A stretch of 64,000 bases of DNA from Hyphomicrobiales bacterium (GCA_900471485.1 UCEU01000030.1:62001-126000), one strand, 5' to 3'. Positions 35,418 through 44,280 are shown, counted from the first letter of the stretch. Numbers and translations are program-made. The notes: generated from the letters alone by a model not told the origin.

Positions 35418-36359
35418 ATGTCCCATTTCAAACCCATCCGCCAGGTAGCGGTCATAGGAACCGGAGTGATCGGTGCTAGCTGGGCCGCGTTCTATCTCGC
35501 CAAGGGACTCGATGTTATCGCGACGGACGTAGCTCCCGATGCCGAAGCAGCCTTGAAGAAATACATCGACAACGCCTGGCCGGCGCTTGAGAGCCTGGGA
35601 TTAACGCCGGGCGCGTCGCAGATGCGTCTCTACTTCACGACCGATCTACCGGAAGCGGTAAAGGGCGTCGACCTTGTCCAGGAAAACGGCCCCGAACGCC
35701 TGGATTTCAAGCAGAAGCTGTATGGCCAGCTTGACGCACTGCTTCCGCCTGAGGTCATCATCGCGTCCAGCTCATCGGGTCTCCCGATGAGCCAGATACA
35801 GCTTGGTGCCCCATCCCACCCCGAACGCTGCGTCATCGGACACCCGTTCAATCCGCCTCACCTGATGCCCTTGGTCGAAGTCGTCGGCGGGGAAAAGACC
35901 TCCGAACACACCATCCTCCGCGCCATGGACTTCTACGCGTCCCTCGGCAAGGAGACGGTGCGCATCAACAAGGAAATGCCGGGCCACGTCGCCAACCGCC
36001 TCCAGGCGGCCCTGGCGCGCGAGGTATACTACCTTGTCTCGGAGGGCATCCTCAGCGCCGGAGACGTGGACAAGGCGCTGACCGCGGGGCCTGGCCTGCG
36101 CTGGGGGATCATGGGCAACATGATGCTCAACCACCTTGGCGGCGGTCCGGGTGGTATCGAGCATTTCCTCCAACAGTTCGCGGGGCCCTTGAAAACCTCG
36201 TGGGGCAGCCTTGGGTCTCCTGAACTGACGCCGGAAGTCCAGAAAAAGCTGATCGACAGCGTTCACGAAGAGGTCGGCTCGCGCTCGATCGAAGAACTGG
36301 CGGCCGAACGCGACGAACTGCTGATAGGCCTGCTCAAGCTCCGCGCGAACCTTGCCTGA
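35418..36359 (+). CDS. 3-hydroxyacyl-CoA dehydrogenase family, L-carnitine dehydrogenase/lambda-crystallin-like
   Basis: 313 residues from ATG 35418 (AAGGAAA upstream). The NAD motif GTGVIG is at 14-19 and the catalytic region is VIGHPFNPPHLMPLVEVVGG. HPFNPPHLMPLVE is the form seen in L-carnitine dehydrogenase and lambda-crystallin/L-gulonate dehydrogenase, which act on free 3-hydroxy acids, rather than the HFFNPV of 3-hydroxybutyryl-CoA dehydrogenase. The C-terminal GLRWGIMGNMMLNHLGGG also fits that branch. It would oxidise a 3-hydroxy acid with NAD. Its place beside CaiA-, B-, C- and D-like enzymes makes a carnitine-type substrate a reasonable hypothesis. Confidence 0.88.
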   Translation: MSHFKPIRQVAVIGTGVIGASWAAFYLAKGLDVIATDVAPDAEAALKKYIDNAWPALESLGLTPGASQMRLYFTTDLPEAVKGVDLVQENGPERLDFKQKLYGQLDALLPPEVIIASSSSGLPMSQIQLGAPSHPERCVIGHPFNPPHLMPLVEVVGGEKTSEHTILRAMDFYASLGKETVRINKEMPGHVANRLQAALAREVYYLVSEGILSAGDVDKALTAGPGLRWGIMGNMMLNHLGGGPGGIEHFLQQFAGPLKTSWGSLGSPELTPEVQKKLIDSVHEEVGSRSIEELAAERDELLIGLLKLRANLA

Positions 36360-36450
36360 CGATCACCGACCCACTGGCCGACCGGGCGAATTATGTGCCC
36401 GGTCGTAGCGGGTGAGATAACGGGCCTATCAGCGCTGCGAAGGATAAGAC

Positions 36451-38100
36451 ATGACAGGACGATTCCCACAAGGCGCTGCCTCCGCGTATCAATACCCGCT
36501 ACTGATCAAGCAGCTATGGCACACCCCCCTCGAGCAGGCGTCGGATCAGGTTGTCGTCTACCGCGACACCGCACGTTACACATATCGCGAGCTTCATGGC
36601 CGGGTCTGTCGGCTCGCGTCGGGCCTTGCCGATCTTGGCGTGAGTGCCGGCGACACCGTCGGCATTCTCGACTGGGACAGCAACCGATTCCTGGAAGCCT
36701 ACTTCGCCGTGCCCATGATGGGTGCCGTCCTACAGACCGTAAACGTCCGGCTGCCGCCCGAGAGTGTCGCCTACACGATCGATCATGGGCGGGCCTCGGT
36801 TCTTCTCGTCAACGACGATTTCGTTCCGCTGCTTGAATCGATCCGGCACAAGCTGCCAAACGTCAGAACGTTCGTCGTGATGTCCGATCGCAATATGCCC
36901 GCGCCAGGCGGCCTTCCATTCGCCGACGAATACGAGCACCTGCTGGCGGCGTCAGCGCCATACTACGATTTCCCGGACTTCGACGAGAACACGGTCGCCA
37001 CGACATTCTACACGAGCGGCACCACCGGACTTCCAAAAGGCGTCTACTTCACCCATCGGCAGCTCGTGCTCCACACTCTCGCGCAGATGGCGTTCTCCGG
37101 TGTCGCGGCGAAACAGGGCCGCCTGTCTCGTGACGACGTCTATATGCCGATAACGCCTATGTTCCATTCCCACGCATGGGGATTCCCCTGGACGGCGACG
37201 CTCGCGGGCCTCAAGCAGGTCTATCCGGGACGGTACGAGCCCGCGCACCTTCTCAAGCTCATAAAAGACGAAGGCGTGACCTTTACACACGGCGTGCCCA
37301 CGATCCTGCAGATGTTGCTGGAGGCGGCCCGCGCGACCGGGACGAACCTCACCGGGCTCAAGATGGCTGTCGGTGGCTCGGAGTTACCGAGGGCACTGGC
37401 GGAGCAGGCGTTGGCGATGGGCGTCGATGTATATTCCGGCTATGGCCTGTCCGAGAGCGCGCCGCTGCTGACATCGGTACAGGTGAAATCCGCCTCGCTG
37501 TCTGAAGATCACGAAAAGCAGGCGGAACTCCGTACGAAAGCCGGGATCGCCGCGCCGCTTGTCGATCTCCGGATCGTTGGAGCCGGCATGGAAGACGTGG
37601 CGCACGACGGCCAGACTCCGGGAGAAATCGTTGTCCGCGCGCCTTGGCTCACACCGGGCTACGTTGACAACGTCGAAGCGTCCGAGCAGCTATGGGAGGG
37701 CGGCTACCTGCATAGCGGCGATATCGGCGTCATGGAGCCGGACGGAACTCTTCGCGTGGTCGACCGGATCAAGGATGTCATCAAGAGCGGTGGGGAATGG
37801 ATATCGTCCCTTCAGATCGAAGACGCTATCTCCGAGTGCGACGGGGTATCCGAGGTTGCCGTCATCGGCGTGGACGACCCGAAATGGGGTGAGCGTCCTA
37901 TGGCGATCGTGGTGCGCAAACATGATAACGACGCGGCCAAAATGGAGAGCGATATAAAAACGCGCTTGAACGCGCTCGCAGCCGCCGGAAAAATCCCCAG
38001 ATTTGGCGTTCCCGACAGGATCGCGTTTGTGGACAAGTTGCCGAGGACAAGCGTCGGAAAGTTCGACAAGAAACTCCTCAAGGCCACTTTCGGCCGGTGA
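36451..38100 (+). CDS. AMP-forming acyl-CoA synthetase
   Basis: 549 residues from ATG 36451 (AAGGATAAG upstream). The AMP-binding signature TTFYTSGTTGLPKGVYFTH, the YSGYGLSESAPL motif and the hinge region LHSGDIGVMEPDG...DRIKDVIKSGGEW, ending with the catalytic lysine in PRTSVGKFDKK, mark a complete ANL-family acyl-CoA ligase. It would activate the pathway acid with ATP and CoA, the CaiC role in a carnitine-like set. Last gene of the operon; a hairpin at 38238-38264 follows. Confidence 0.9.
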   Translation: MTGRFPQGAASAYQYPLLIKQLWHTPLEQASDQVVVYRDTARYTYRELHGRVCRLASGLADLGVSAGDTVGILDWDSNRFLEAYFAVPMMGAVLQTVNVRLPPESVAYTIDHGRASVLLVNDDFVPLLESIRHKLPNVRTFVVMSDRNMPAPGGLPFADEYEHLLAASAPYYDFPDFDENTVATTFYTSGTTGLPKGVYFTHRQLVLHTLAQMAFSGVAAKQGRLSRDDVYMPITPMFHSHAWGFPWTATLAGLKQVYPGRYEPAHLLKLIKDEGVTFTHGVPTILQMLLEAARATGTNLTGLKMAVGGSELPRALAEQALAMGVDVYSGYGLSESAPLLTSVQVKSASLSEDHEKQAELRTKAGIAAPLVDLRIVGAGMEDVAHDGQTPGEIVVRAPWLTPGYVDNVEASEQLWEGGYLHSGDIGVMEPDGTLRVVDRIKDVIKSGGEWISSLQIEDAISECDGVSEVAVIGVDDPKWGERPMAIVVRKHDNDAAKMESDIKTRLNALAAAGKIPRFGVPDRIAFVDKLPRTSVGKFDKKLLKATFGR

Positions 38101-38237
38101 CCCCCGGCCCCCATTCGGCGCTTCCCCGGATGCAGGAAGCGTCGGCCTTCCCAGGATCGCCAAACAATATTTGCCAATGAAAACCCTTCGAGGTTCTCTG
38201 ACGACACATCAGCCAAGCGGAAAACCCAGTTTGATGT

Positions 38238-38264
38238 CGGTGCGGCGGTCGTTGCGCCGCACCG
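38238..38264. terminator. Terminator between convergent units
   Basis: CGGTGCGGCG against CGCCGCACCG, between the end of the CoA operon and the Tat-protein gene; it may serve both. Confidence 0.6.
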
Positions 38265-38274
38265 ATATCACGCG

Positions 38275-39075
38275 TCATGCACCTTTGGCGTAGGTGAACC
38301 GCGCGTCCTGCAACTCCGCAAGATATGCTACGACGCTGGGGACGAGGATCACTCCGGGGACGAGGTTGTTCGTCAAATCGGCGGCGACCGCATCCGCCGG
38401 CATTCCCGAATTGCTCTCCTTCGAAGCTATTGCGCGCGCGATAGCATGGATGGAGTCGTGGCAGGCCACGAAAACCGCGCCACGCATTTGGAGCGACCCA
38501 ATGTTGTTGTTCGCCGGACCATAGAACCCGTTGACGTCCTGGCGATCGTCTGCCTCTGTCGCACCGGGTTTCCCTACGATGAAATCGTTGCGCTTGCTTT
38601 TGGAGCCCGCCATCTCGGCAAGGTCGTATTTGTCCCACATAGTCTGGCTGAACAGGCTGTGATGGGCGCTGCCGTGCACCGCGGCAACCGCGAGGAAGTC
38701 CTCATTTCCATGGGCGAACACCTGGCCGTTCATCGACTCCCGCATGAGGTTGAGCCAGGCGGCTGAAATCTCCGACGCCTCCCAGGCCTGCCGCGGTCCG
38801 CCATCGTAGCCGAGAAGGACGGCGGAAGCCTCGTGATCCCAAAGGTCCTTGCGGTCGGCCATGAAAGGAACGGACGTGAAATCACGGCGGCGCGGCGCTT
38901 TTGCCAGCTTGGCCGAGAGGTTGCGGAGCTTCCGGCCGCCTTGCGAGGCGGCCGGGGAGGAAGTCTTCTGTTTCGCGGACACCGGGGAGGCTCCAACGGT
39001 GACTGCGGCCACCGCAGAAGCGCCGAGCGCACCGAGCGCGAACCGACGGGAGGTGGGCTTATCAAGTCCGAACAT
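38275..39075 (-). CDS. Tat-exported hypothetical protein
   Basis: 266 residues from ATG 39075 (AGGGAG upstream). The N-terminus TSRRFALGALGASAVAAVTVG is a twin-arginine signal, cleaved near SPVSAK. The mature part is rich in conserved-looking segments (WDHEASAVLLGYDGG, FAHGNEDFLAVAAVHGSAHH, NNIGSLQMRGAVFVACHDS) with a Cys-His pair and several His; it recalls Tat-exported DsrE-like proteins but no family is certain. It starts 14 bases after the DUF302 fusion gene and is therefore its operon partner. A cofactor is suggested by Tat export. Confidence 0.75.
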   Translation of the reverse strand: MFGLDKPTSRRFALGALGASAVAAVTVGASPVSAKQKTSSPAASQGGRKLRNLSAKLAKAPRRRDFTSVPFMADRKDLWDHEASAVLLGYDGGPRQAWEASEISAAWLNLMRESMNGQVFAHGNEDFLAVAAVHGSAHHSLFSQTMWDKYDLAEMAGSKSKRNDFIVGKPGATEADDRQDVNGFYGPANNNIGSLQMRGAVFVACHDSIHAIARAIASKESNSGMPADAVAADLTNNLVPGVILVPSVVAYLAELQDARFTYAKGA

Positions 39076-39088
39076 CTGTTTTCTCCCT

Positions 39089-40696
39089 TCAGTAGCTGTA
39101 GACGTTCGCGGCGCGACCGACGACGCCATCGAGGAACTTGGTCATCGTCCCGACTGTCGCTTGGTCCTTGATGCCGTAGCCGTCGACCAGGGTCGCGACG
39201 TTCGGGTAGCCCACCCAGGTGCGGTTGTACTCGTCTTCCCAGACCAGGACACGAAGGGGCAGGTCGATCCCGATCGACTGGTCTGCCTGCATGAGCTTAG
39301 TGCCGATTTTGGGATTGCCGAAAACCAATACTGTGGTCGGGCGCAGCTTCTCCCCGACGGACGTCGCGTTGTCCGCATGGTCGAACGTTGCGAACAACGG
39401 CACCTTCTTGGACTCCAGGTCTCCCTTGATGCGCGCGATCGTCTCGGCCGCACCGAACTTGCTTTCCTGCGCGACAAGGTTCTGAGGATTCACTGCGGGA
39501 CCGAGGTCGGCTCGGTATGCTGCGGCGATGTTTCGAGCGAGAACAGTGAGATCCACGCCTTCCTTGTCGGTGAGAAGCGTCACGCAGACCAGTTCGTAGG
39601 AAGCGGTGAAACGGCTCAGGTAGGAGCTGAAGCCAGGGGAATTGCCCTTTACTTCCATGAAACCAGGATGCTTGGTGAACTCCCAGCCCGCCATCGCGGG
39701 CACGACAGTCCCGTTCGCAAGCTTCGTCGGCATGTAGATGACGTCGCGATCGGCGATATCCTTGATCAGAACAGAGCCGGCCAGCGCGATATCCCATTTG
39801 CTGATATCTTCGGCCGACGACCAGATGTTGCCGAAGCCGAACAGGTTGTCGGAGAGGTCAGCATCGACGGGGATCATGTGTCCATCGACCTCTCGGTAGC
39901 CCGTGGCAGGCTCGACCGGGTTGATGAAGTCTACCTCGGCCTTGAAGTGCGAGTGTTGGTTGTCATGCGCCGGCATCGTCTCGGGCCGGTCGATACGGGC
40001 TTTCGTCTTCATATCCTCCACAAACATCGTGCTCGGCAGACCGGACGCGTCGATCTGATATTTCCAGACGTAGTCGTGGTAACTCATACCGCTGGCATGC
40101 TCGATCGCCATGGCGAGAAGCGTGAAGTTTGTGGCGCTCTGTGCGATTTTGGTGCCGCTCTCGAACATCAACGGCTTGTCGCCGGCCAACGCGACCAGTT
40201 CCTTGGGTGTATAGCGCTTGCCATCGACGAGTTTTTCCCGGTAGTCCGGGATGCCCGAAGAGTGCTGAAGAAGTTCCAGGATTGTGACGTCCTTCCAGGT
40301 TGCCGGAAGCCCGTCGACGTACTTGGAAATTTTGTCGTCGAGTTTGAGCTTGCCCTGCTCCTTGAGTTGCATCACAGCGACGGCCGTGAAAGCCTGCGTG
40401 ATCGGACCGACGTTCCACATTGTCTTGGTCGAAGCCAGCTCGTCACGGTCGATACTTGTCTTTCCGTATCCGTTAGAGCGCGGGATGTAGGGCGCTTGGA
40501 CGATGGCAAGCGTCAGTCCTGGAAGTTGGTTCTTTTCGATGAAGTCCGCGATCATCTGATCGATATAGACGCCGTAGCTTTTTTGCACGGGATTACCTCT
40601 GACGATGGGTTCGTTTACTCCGGGGATGGTATCGGCGAGAGCAGTTCCGCTCATCAGGGCGGCGATACCGAGCGCCATGAGAAATCTGGCCTTCAT
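39089..40696 (-). CDS. Inactive-looking beta-lactamase-fold/DUF302 fusion, exported
   Basis: 535 residues with a Sec signal peptide (MKARFLMALGIAALMSGTALA). Residues 45-380 follow the serine hydrolase/class C beta-lactamase fold (LPGLTLAIVQ, TILELLQHSSGIPDY), but the SxxK motif is P98-I-T-Q101 in NVGPITQAFTA and the YxN motif is replaced near Q186-A188, so the acylating serine, its lysine and the tyrosine are all missing. Residues 400-535 are a DUF302 domain (FATFDHADNATSVGEKLRPTTVLVFGNPKIG, then PLRVLVWED and VGYPNVATL). A binding rather than catalytic role is likely. The start ATG 40696 has AAAGGAAAC upstream; a TACAAT element lies 121 bases before it. The downstream Tat protein is in the same operon. 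Confidence 0.85.
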   Translation of the reverse strand: MKARFLMALGIAALMSGTALADTIPGVNEPIVRGNPVQKSYGVYIDQMIADFIEKNQLPGLTLAIVQAPYIPRSNGYGKTSIDRDELASTKTMWNVGPITQAFTAVAVMQLKEQGKLKLDDKISKYVDGLPATWKDVTILELLQHSSGIPDYREKLVDGKRYTPKELVALAGDKPLMFESGTKIAQSATNFTLLAMAIEHASGMSYHDYVWKYQIDASGLPSTMFVEDMKTKARIDRPETMPAHDNQHSHFKAEVDFINPVEPATGYREVDGHMIPVDADLSDNLFGFGNIWSSAEDISKWDIALAGSVLIKDIADRDVIYMPTKLANGTVVPAMAGWEFTKHPGFMEVKGNSPGFSSYLSRFTASYELVCVTLLTDKEGVDLTVLARNIAAAYRADLGPAVNPQNLVAQESKFGAAETIARIKGDLESKKVPLFATFDHADNATSVGEKLRPTTVLVFGNPKIGTKLMQADQSIGIDLPLRVLVWEDEYNRTWVGYPNVATLVDGYGIKDQATVGTMTKFLDGVVGRAANVYSY

Positions 40697-41303
40697 GAAT
40701 GTTTCCTTTCGTTTCGGGTAAGATCAACGGCCCACCGAATGCCTGTGGTAGTACGGCGTTGACGCCTTAGGTTCGGCGGTTGACGAAGGAAAATTCGCTC
40801 GGAGCCTCGTTTTTAGATTGTATTATCCAGCCTTGCCGTTCGTGCGAAAAATTTTGGCTCTGTATCTGATGATCTCTCCCACAATTCGGGTTTCTTGTAC
40901 GACTTTGGCAGACGCTGTCGGGCAATCTAGTAGGGCCGATTGGTACAAGAATACCGGGTCCAGTTCCGGCAGGATGACCGGAGCATGTCGCCATACGCAA
41001 GATAAGGATTTTTCCTGCAGGCGAACTTCAGAAACGTGAATTCTACAGTCCATTGTCCGTAGATTTGCTGGCGATGGAGGTGCGAATGTCGGCCGATAGG
41101 ACAACGTCGAAGCGGGCTACGAGTTGCCTGATCGAAGGCCGCTGGGAAAGGCACGCGCTGACGGTACAGATATCGATGATTCGAATAACACCAAAGGGTT
41201 ACCCGAACGAAACCTGTATAGAATACCCACCTTCGCTGCGGCCGTTATCATTCCCTCAATGACGAACTCAACCGTACTCGTCACAACAAAGAGGTGATAC
41301 TTC
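40697..41303. other. Intergenic stretch with one TACAAT element
   Basis: 607 bases between divergent genes. Apart from the element at 40817-40826 there is no recognisable gene, repeat or RNA; short open frames in it have no coding character. Confidence 0.4.
40817..40826 (-). promoter_or_regulatory. TACAAT element, copy 9
   Basis: Read leftwards ATAATACAAT, 121 bases before the DUF302 fusion gene. Confidence 0.5.
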
Positions 41304-41579
41304 ATGTCCAAGCTTCAGATGCAACATGGCCGCTACCTCGCCACCGCTTTTGCTGCGGCAATGGTAATGGCAGCACCGATGGCAAATGCTTCCGAAAGCT
41401 GGTTCCCGGATCTGATCTTCCCGGAAACCGGATCAGTGCCCGACAAGAAAGCCGAGCGAACTGTCACGGGCTCCATCCCCCACGCAGCAAATCGCAACAA
41501 GCAAACGAATAGATCCTCTGCGACCCGGGGAGAAGCAACCCGTGGTGGAGTATCGGATGTCACGGAGGCCCGGCAATGA
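41304..41579 (+). CDS. Small exported protein, unknown
   Basis: 91 residues from ATG 41304 with AGAGGTGA upstream. Residues 1-30 are a signal peptide (RYLATAFAAAMVMAAPMANA). The mature 60 residues are polar and low in structure, with SWFPDLIFPETGSVPDKKAE near the start and many Thr, Arg and Asn. No family is recognised. Its stop overlaps the ATG of the next micro-ORF by four bases, which supports translation of both. Confidence 0.6.
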   Translation: MSKLQMQHGRYLATAFAAAMVMAAPMANASESWFPDLIFPETGSVPDKKAERTVTGSIPHAANRNKQTNRSSATRGEATRGGVSDVTEARQ

Positions 41580-41722
41580 GCGCCTATTCCCCACATCATC
41601 GACCACGCGGAGCAGTCGCTCGAACCGCGGCCAGAACGTTGCCCAGCTTTCACGTCATTGTCGGCGTCTACTTTTTTGGGATGGGCGTCCTGGCGCTCAT
41701 ACTGGCGCTAAATCGCGCATGA
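41576..41722 (+). CDS. 48-residue membrane micro-protein
   Basis: The ATG at 41576 overlaps the TGA of the preceding gene (ATGA), and the frame runs 48 codons to TGA 41722. Twenty basic N-terminal residues (SPHHRPRGAVARTAARTLPS) are followed by one membrane helix, FHVIVGVYFFGMGVLALILAL. It has the look of a small single-pass inner-membrane protein with a positive cytoplasmic tail. Evidence is the coupling and composition only. Confidence 0.5.
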   Translation: MSAYSPHHRPRGAVARTAARTLPSFHVIVGVYFFGMGVLALILALNRA

Positions 41723-41790
41723 TGGGAACGGTCGCTGCGTAACCTGGAAGCGTCCGCGGTAATGCAGCGACATCCGACTTACGCTTATGG

Positions 41791-42240
41791 CTAGGCTTTG
41801 AGGTCGAACGCCAAACTCGCTATTTGACCCAAGACTTCTCTCACGGCCGACGCCTTTTCGACTCCGAATGCTTCCTCGTACGCGGTTTGAGCGCGATGCC
41901 ACAGATCGTGCGAATCCATAAGCTTTTGCTCGCCGATCGGAGTGAGCCTGACGACCCTTCCCCGCTTATCAGATGGGTTTTGCCGCAGATATACGAGGCC
42001 ATCGCGGATCAAGGGCTTGAGATTGTGCGTAAGAGCCGACCTGTCCAGAACCAACATAAGAGCCAGGTCTTTGACGCTTGGTTCTTTCGCGCGCGCGATA
42101 TGCATCAGTATCGAACGTTGTGTGGATCGGAGTCCAGTGGGTGCGAGAGCACTGTCGAACATGTTCGTGACGTGCCTCGTCGCCTTACGCAGAGCCGTCG
42201 CATGACACATGCCCGAAGGGGGCAACTCAAGTTCGTCCAT
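41791..42240 (-). CDS. MarR-family regulator
   Basis: 149 residues from ATG 42240 (AGAGGG upstream). The frame extends to 42327, but that ATG lies inside the operator palindrome, which argues against it. The winged helix is complete: TQRSILMHIARAKEPSVKDLALMLVLDRSALTHNLKPLIRDGLVYL and the wing DKRGRVVRLTPIGEQKL. MarR proteins are dimeric repressors released by small aromatic or oxidising ligands. It is divergent from a 14-helix MFS pump, with two copies of a GTGCATATGCAC-type site between them, so it very probably represses the pump and itself. Confidence 0.9.
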   Translation of the reverse strand: MDELELPPSGMCHATALRKATRHVTNMFDSALAPTGLRSTQRSILMHIARAKEPSVKDLALMLVLDRSALTHNLKPLIRDGLVYLRQNPSDKRGRVVRLTPIGEQKLMDSHDLWHRAQTAYEEAFGVEKASAVREVLGQIASLAFDLKA

Positions 42241-42285
42241 TTGTAGCGCCCTCTGCAGCCTTCGTTCAAATTGCACCACTTGACT

Positions 42286-42332
42286 AATAGGTGCATATGC
42301 CACTATCTGCAATACGTGCATATGCACCTATT
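42286..42332. promoter_or_regulatory. Paired MarR operator palindromes
   Basis: Arms AATAGGTGCATATG (42286-42299) and CATATGCACCTATT (42319-42332) form a perfect 14-bp inverted repeat with a 19-base spacer. Each arm is itself near-palindromic; 42316-42327 is the perfect 12-mer GTGCATATGCAC. Their position in the 115-base gap between the divergent MarR and MFS genes marks them as the operator. Confidence 0.8.
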
Positions 42333-42355
42333 TTGATAACTCCTCGGTGTGCCCC

Positions 42356-43900
42356 ATGAAAGTCACTCAATCTTCCAAATGGTCGAACCTGTTGGTGCTG
42401 CTGTGCGTGTCCGTTCCGTCGTTTATGATCAACCTCGACTCCAACATTGTTGCGGTATCGCTAACGTCGATATCTTCCTCGCTTCACGCAGATTTCACGG
42501 CCATAGAATGGGTTATAAGCGCCTACACGCTGACATTTGCCGCCTTGGTACTGCCCGCTGGTACACTTGCCGATCGCTTCGGACGCAAGCGAGTGCTGCT
42601 ACTAGGTTTGCTGACCTTTACGATTGCTTCACTTGTATGCGGCGCGGCACCAAACGCGACGGTTTTGAATATTGCGAGGGCTGTGCAGGGGGTTGGCGCG
42701 GCGCTTCAGCTAAGTGCGGCACTGGCAATTTTGTCTTTTGAGTTTCGAGGCCCTGCGAGAGCGAAGGCATTCGCTTTCTGGGGAACGGTCATCGGTATTG
42801 CAATCACTATGGGACCGATCGCCGGCGGCCTGATCACCCAAGAACTCGGATGGCAGTGGGCCTTTTATCTAAACCTTCCAGTTGGCGTGGCGATGTTCGT
42901 GTTGACGGCGTTGTTCGTGACTGAATCCCGCGATCCGGCGGCCGTAAATGTAGATGTCTTGGGTGTTGCAACATTCGCGGCATCGTTGGTTTTTTTGACA
43001 ATCGCGCTCATTTCCGGAAACCATGAGGGATGGTCCAGCTATAAGATAGTCATCGAGCTGGCTGCCGCGGTCATATTCTTCGCAGCGTTCATCCTCGTCG
43101 AGACGAGGCAGGAGCGACCAATGCTTGATCTGTCTTTCTTCGAGAAGCAGACGTATATTGGAGCTAACATCGCCGGGCTCGCGTATGCAGTCACACTCCT
43201 CACGATGCTCACCTACCTCCCCCTGCTCTTTCAAAGCGAACTCGCTCTAACGCCTCAGGAGGCGGGGCTCTACATGCTTCCAATCGCCGTTCCTATGTTC
43301 GCAGTACCAAGACTGGTCTCAAAATATCTATCTCATCGTGTTTCAGGTCGGACCTTGATCACGATGGGGCTGACGCTTAGCGCGATCGGACTATTCCTCC
43401 TTAGTATAAGCGCGCAGCAAGCGCTTTATTCCGCATTGCTGCCTGGCATGCTGGTTGTCGGGATTAGCGCGGGATTTTTGAACGGCGAAACTGCAAAAGT
43501 CGCAATGTCCGTCATTCCACCGGAAAGAGCGGGCATGGCGGCCGGTGTTGGAGGTACAATTCGCTTCGCGGGCATAGTTATCGGATTCGCTGGACTTGGA
43601 GCGATACTTTTTGAAACGGTGAGCAACAAGTTCGGGGAATTTCTCGGCAGGGTGTTGGACAGCAGCCAGATTTTTGCAGTCCAGGGAATCGTTGTTGGCA
43701 AAGGCGCACCAGCGGAATGGAACGTACCCCCAAATGTTGCGACGGGAATCGTTGGCGCAGGCTATTCGATGGTATTTTTGACAGCTTCGATATTGGCGCT
43801 CGCTGCGTCGGCAGCGACTTGGGCTCTGATAAAGTCAGCTGATACGATGCCGCACATCCATGCCCCAATGGGTAGCGAAGTTCTTCCAATTGTAGACTGA
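42356..43900 (+). CDS. DHA2-family MFS efflux pump
   Basis: 514 residues from ATG 42356. About 14 membrane segments and the DHA signatures are visible: SFMINLDSNIVAVSL near 24-38, GTLADRFGRKRVLLLG (motif A) near 72-87, ARAVQGVGAALQLSAALAI near 110, and the motif C-like FWGTVIGIAITMGPIAGGLI near 143-162. It should export drugs or other organic compounds using the proton gradient. It is controlled by the divergent MarR gene through the operator pair upstream. No adaptor protein is adjacent, so it may act alone. Confidence 0.92.
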   Translation: MKVTQSSKWSNLLVLLCVSVPSFMINLDSNIVAVSLTSISSSLHADFTAIEWVISAYTLTFAALVLPAGTLADRFGRKRVLLLGLLTFTIASLVCGAAPNATVLNIARAVQGVGAALQLSAALAILSFEFRGPARAKAFAFWGTVIGIAITMGPIAGGLITQELGWQWAFYLNLPVGVAMFVLTALFVTESRDPAAVNVDVLGVATFAASLVFLTIALISGNHEGWSSYKIVIELAAAVIFFAAFILVETRQERPMLDLSFFEKQTYIGANIAGLAYAVTLLTMLTYLPLLFQSELALTPQEAGLYMLPIAVPMFAVPRLVSKYLSHRVSGRTLITMGLTLSAIGLFLLSISAQQALYSALLPGMLVVGISAGFLNGETAKVAMSVIPPERAGMAAGVGGTIRFAGIVIGFAGLGAILFETVSNKFGEFLGRVLDSSQIFAVQGIVVGKGAPAEWNVPPNVATGIVGAGYSMVFLTASILALAASAATWALIKSADTMPHIHAPMGSEVLPIVD

Positions 43901-43934
43901 CTACGTCGCTGAGCCCGCGCTGTAAAATGTGAGA

Positions 43935-43957
43935 GTGCCGGCCGTTGCGACCGGCAC
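43935..43957. terminator. Terminator-like hairpin
   Basis: GTGCCGG against CCGGCAC between the convergent MFS gene and the small exported-protein gene. Confidence 0.5.
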
Positions 43958-43971
43958 GTCATATGGCGGCT

Positions 43972-44280
43972 TTAGTTGCCTAACCACTGATACTCAGCAA
44001 TGGCCGCTTTGCCTGTCCGCTTATCATAGAGACATATCATGCTGACTCGCGACTTCGACTTTCCACGACCCGTTTCTCCTCTCAAAAGAATCGCGATTTT
44101 ACCGACGCTGTCGTCGAACACCACCGGAGAGGAAGCCTCTGGTGTGTTCATCCTGGATAGGCCTATGCATGTCCCGTTTGCCTTCGCAAACAACGCGTTC
44201 CACGCGCTGTCGCTCGATGCAAATGCCGTGCTGAACGATGTGGCTGCCACGATTGACGCCAAGGCTGCTCTTAAAAACAT
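43972..44280 (-). CDS. Small exported protein, unknown
   Basis: 102 residues from ATG 44280, chosen because AAAGGA lies six bases upstream; the frame opens at 44376. Residues 1-20 are a signal peptide (FLRAALASIVAATSFSTAFA). The mature part has two cysteines (GTCIGL and MICLYD) that could form a disulfide, and ends IAEYQWLGN. No family is recognised. It is convergent with the MFS pump. Confidence 0.6.
   Translation of the reverse strand: MFLRAALASIVAATSFSTAFASSDSAWNALFAKANGTCIGLSRMNTPEASSPVVFDDSVGKIAILLRGETGRGKSKSRVSMICLYDKRTGKAAIAEYQWLGN

Noticed and set aside
38849..40762. A 637-codon open frame on the plus strand
   Set aside because: It is the antisense shadow of the DUF302 fusion and Tat-protein genes; it has no ribosome site or recognisable domain, and both minus-strand genes have signal peptides and good starts.
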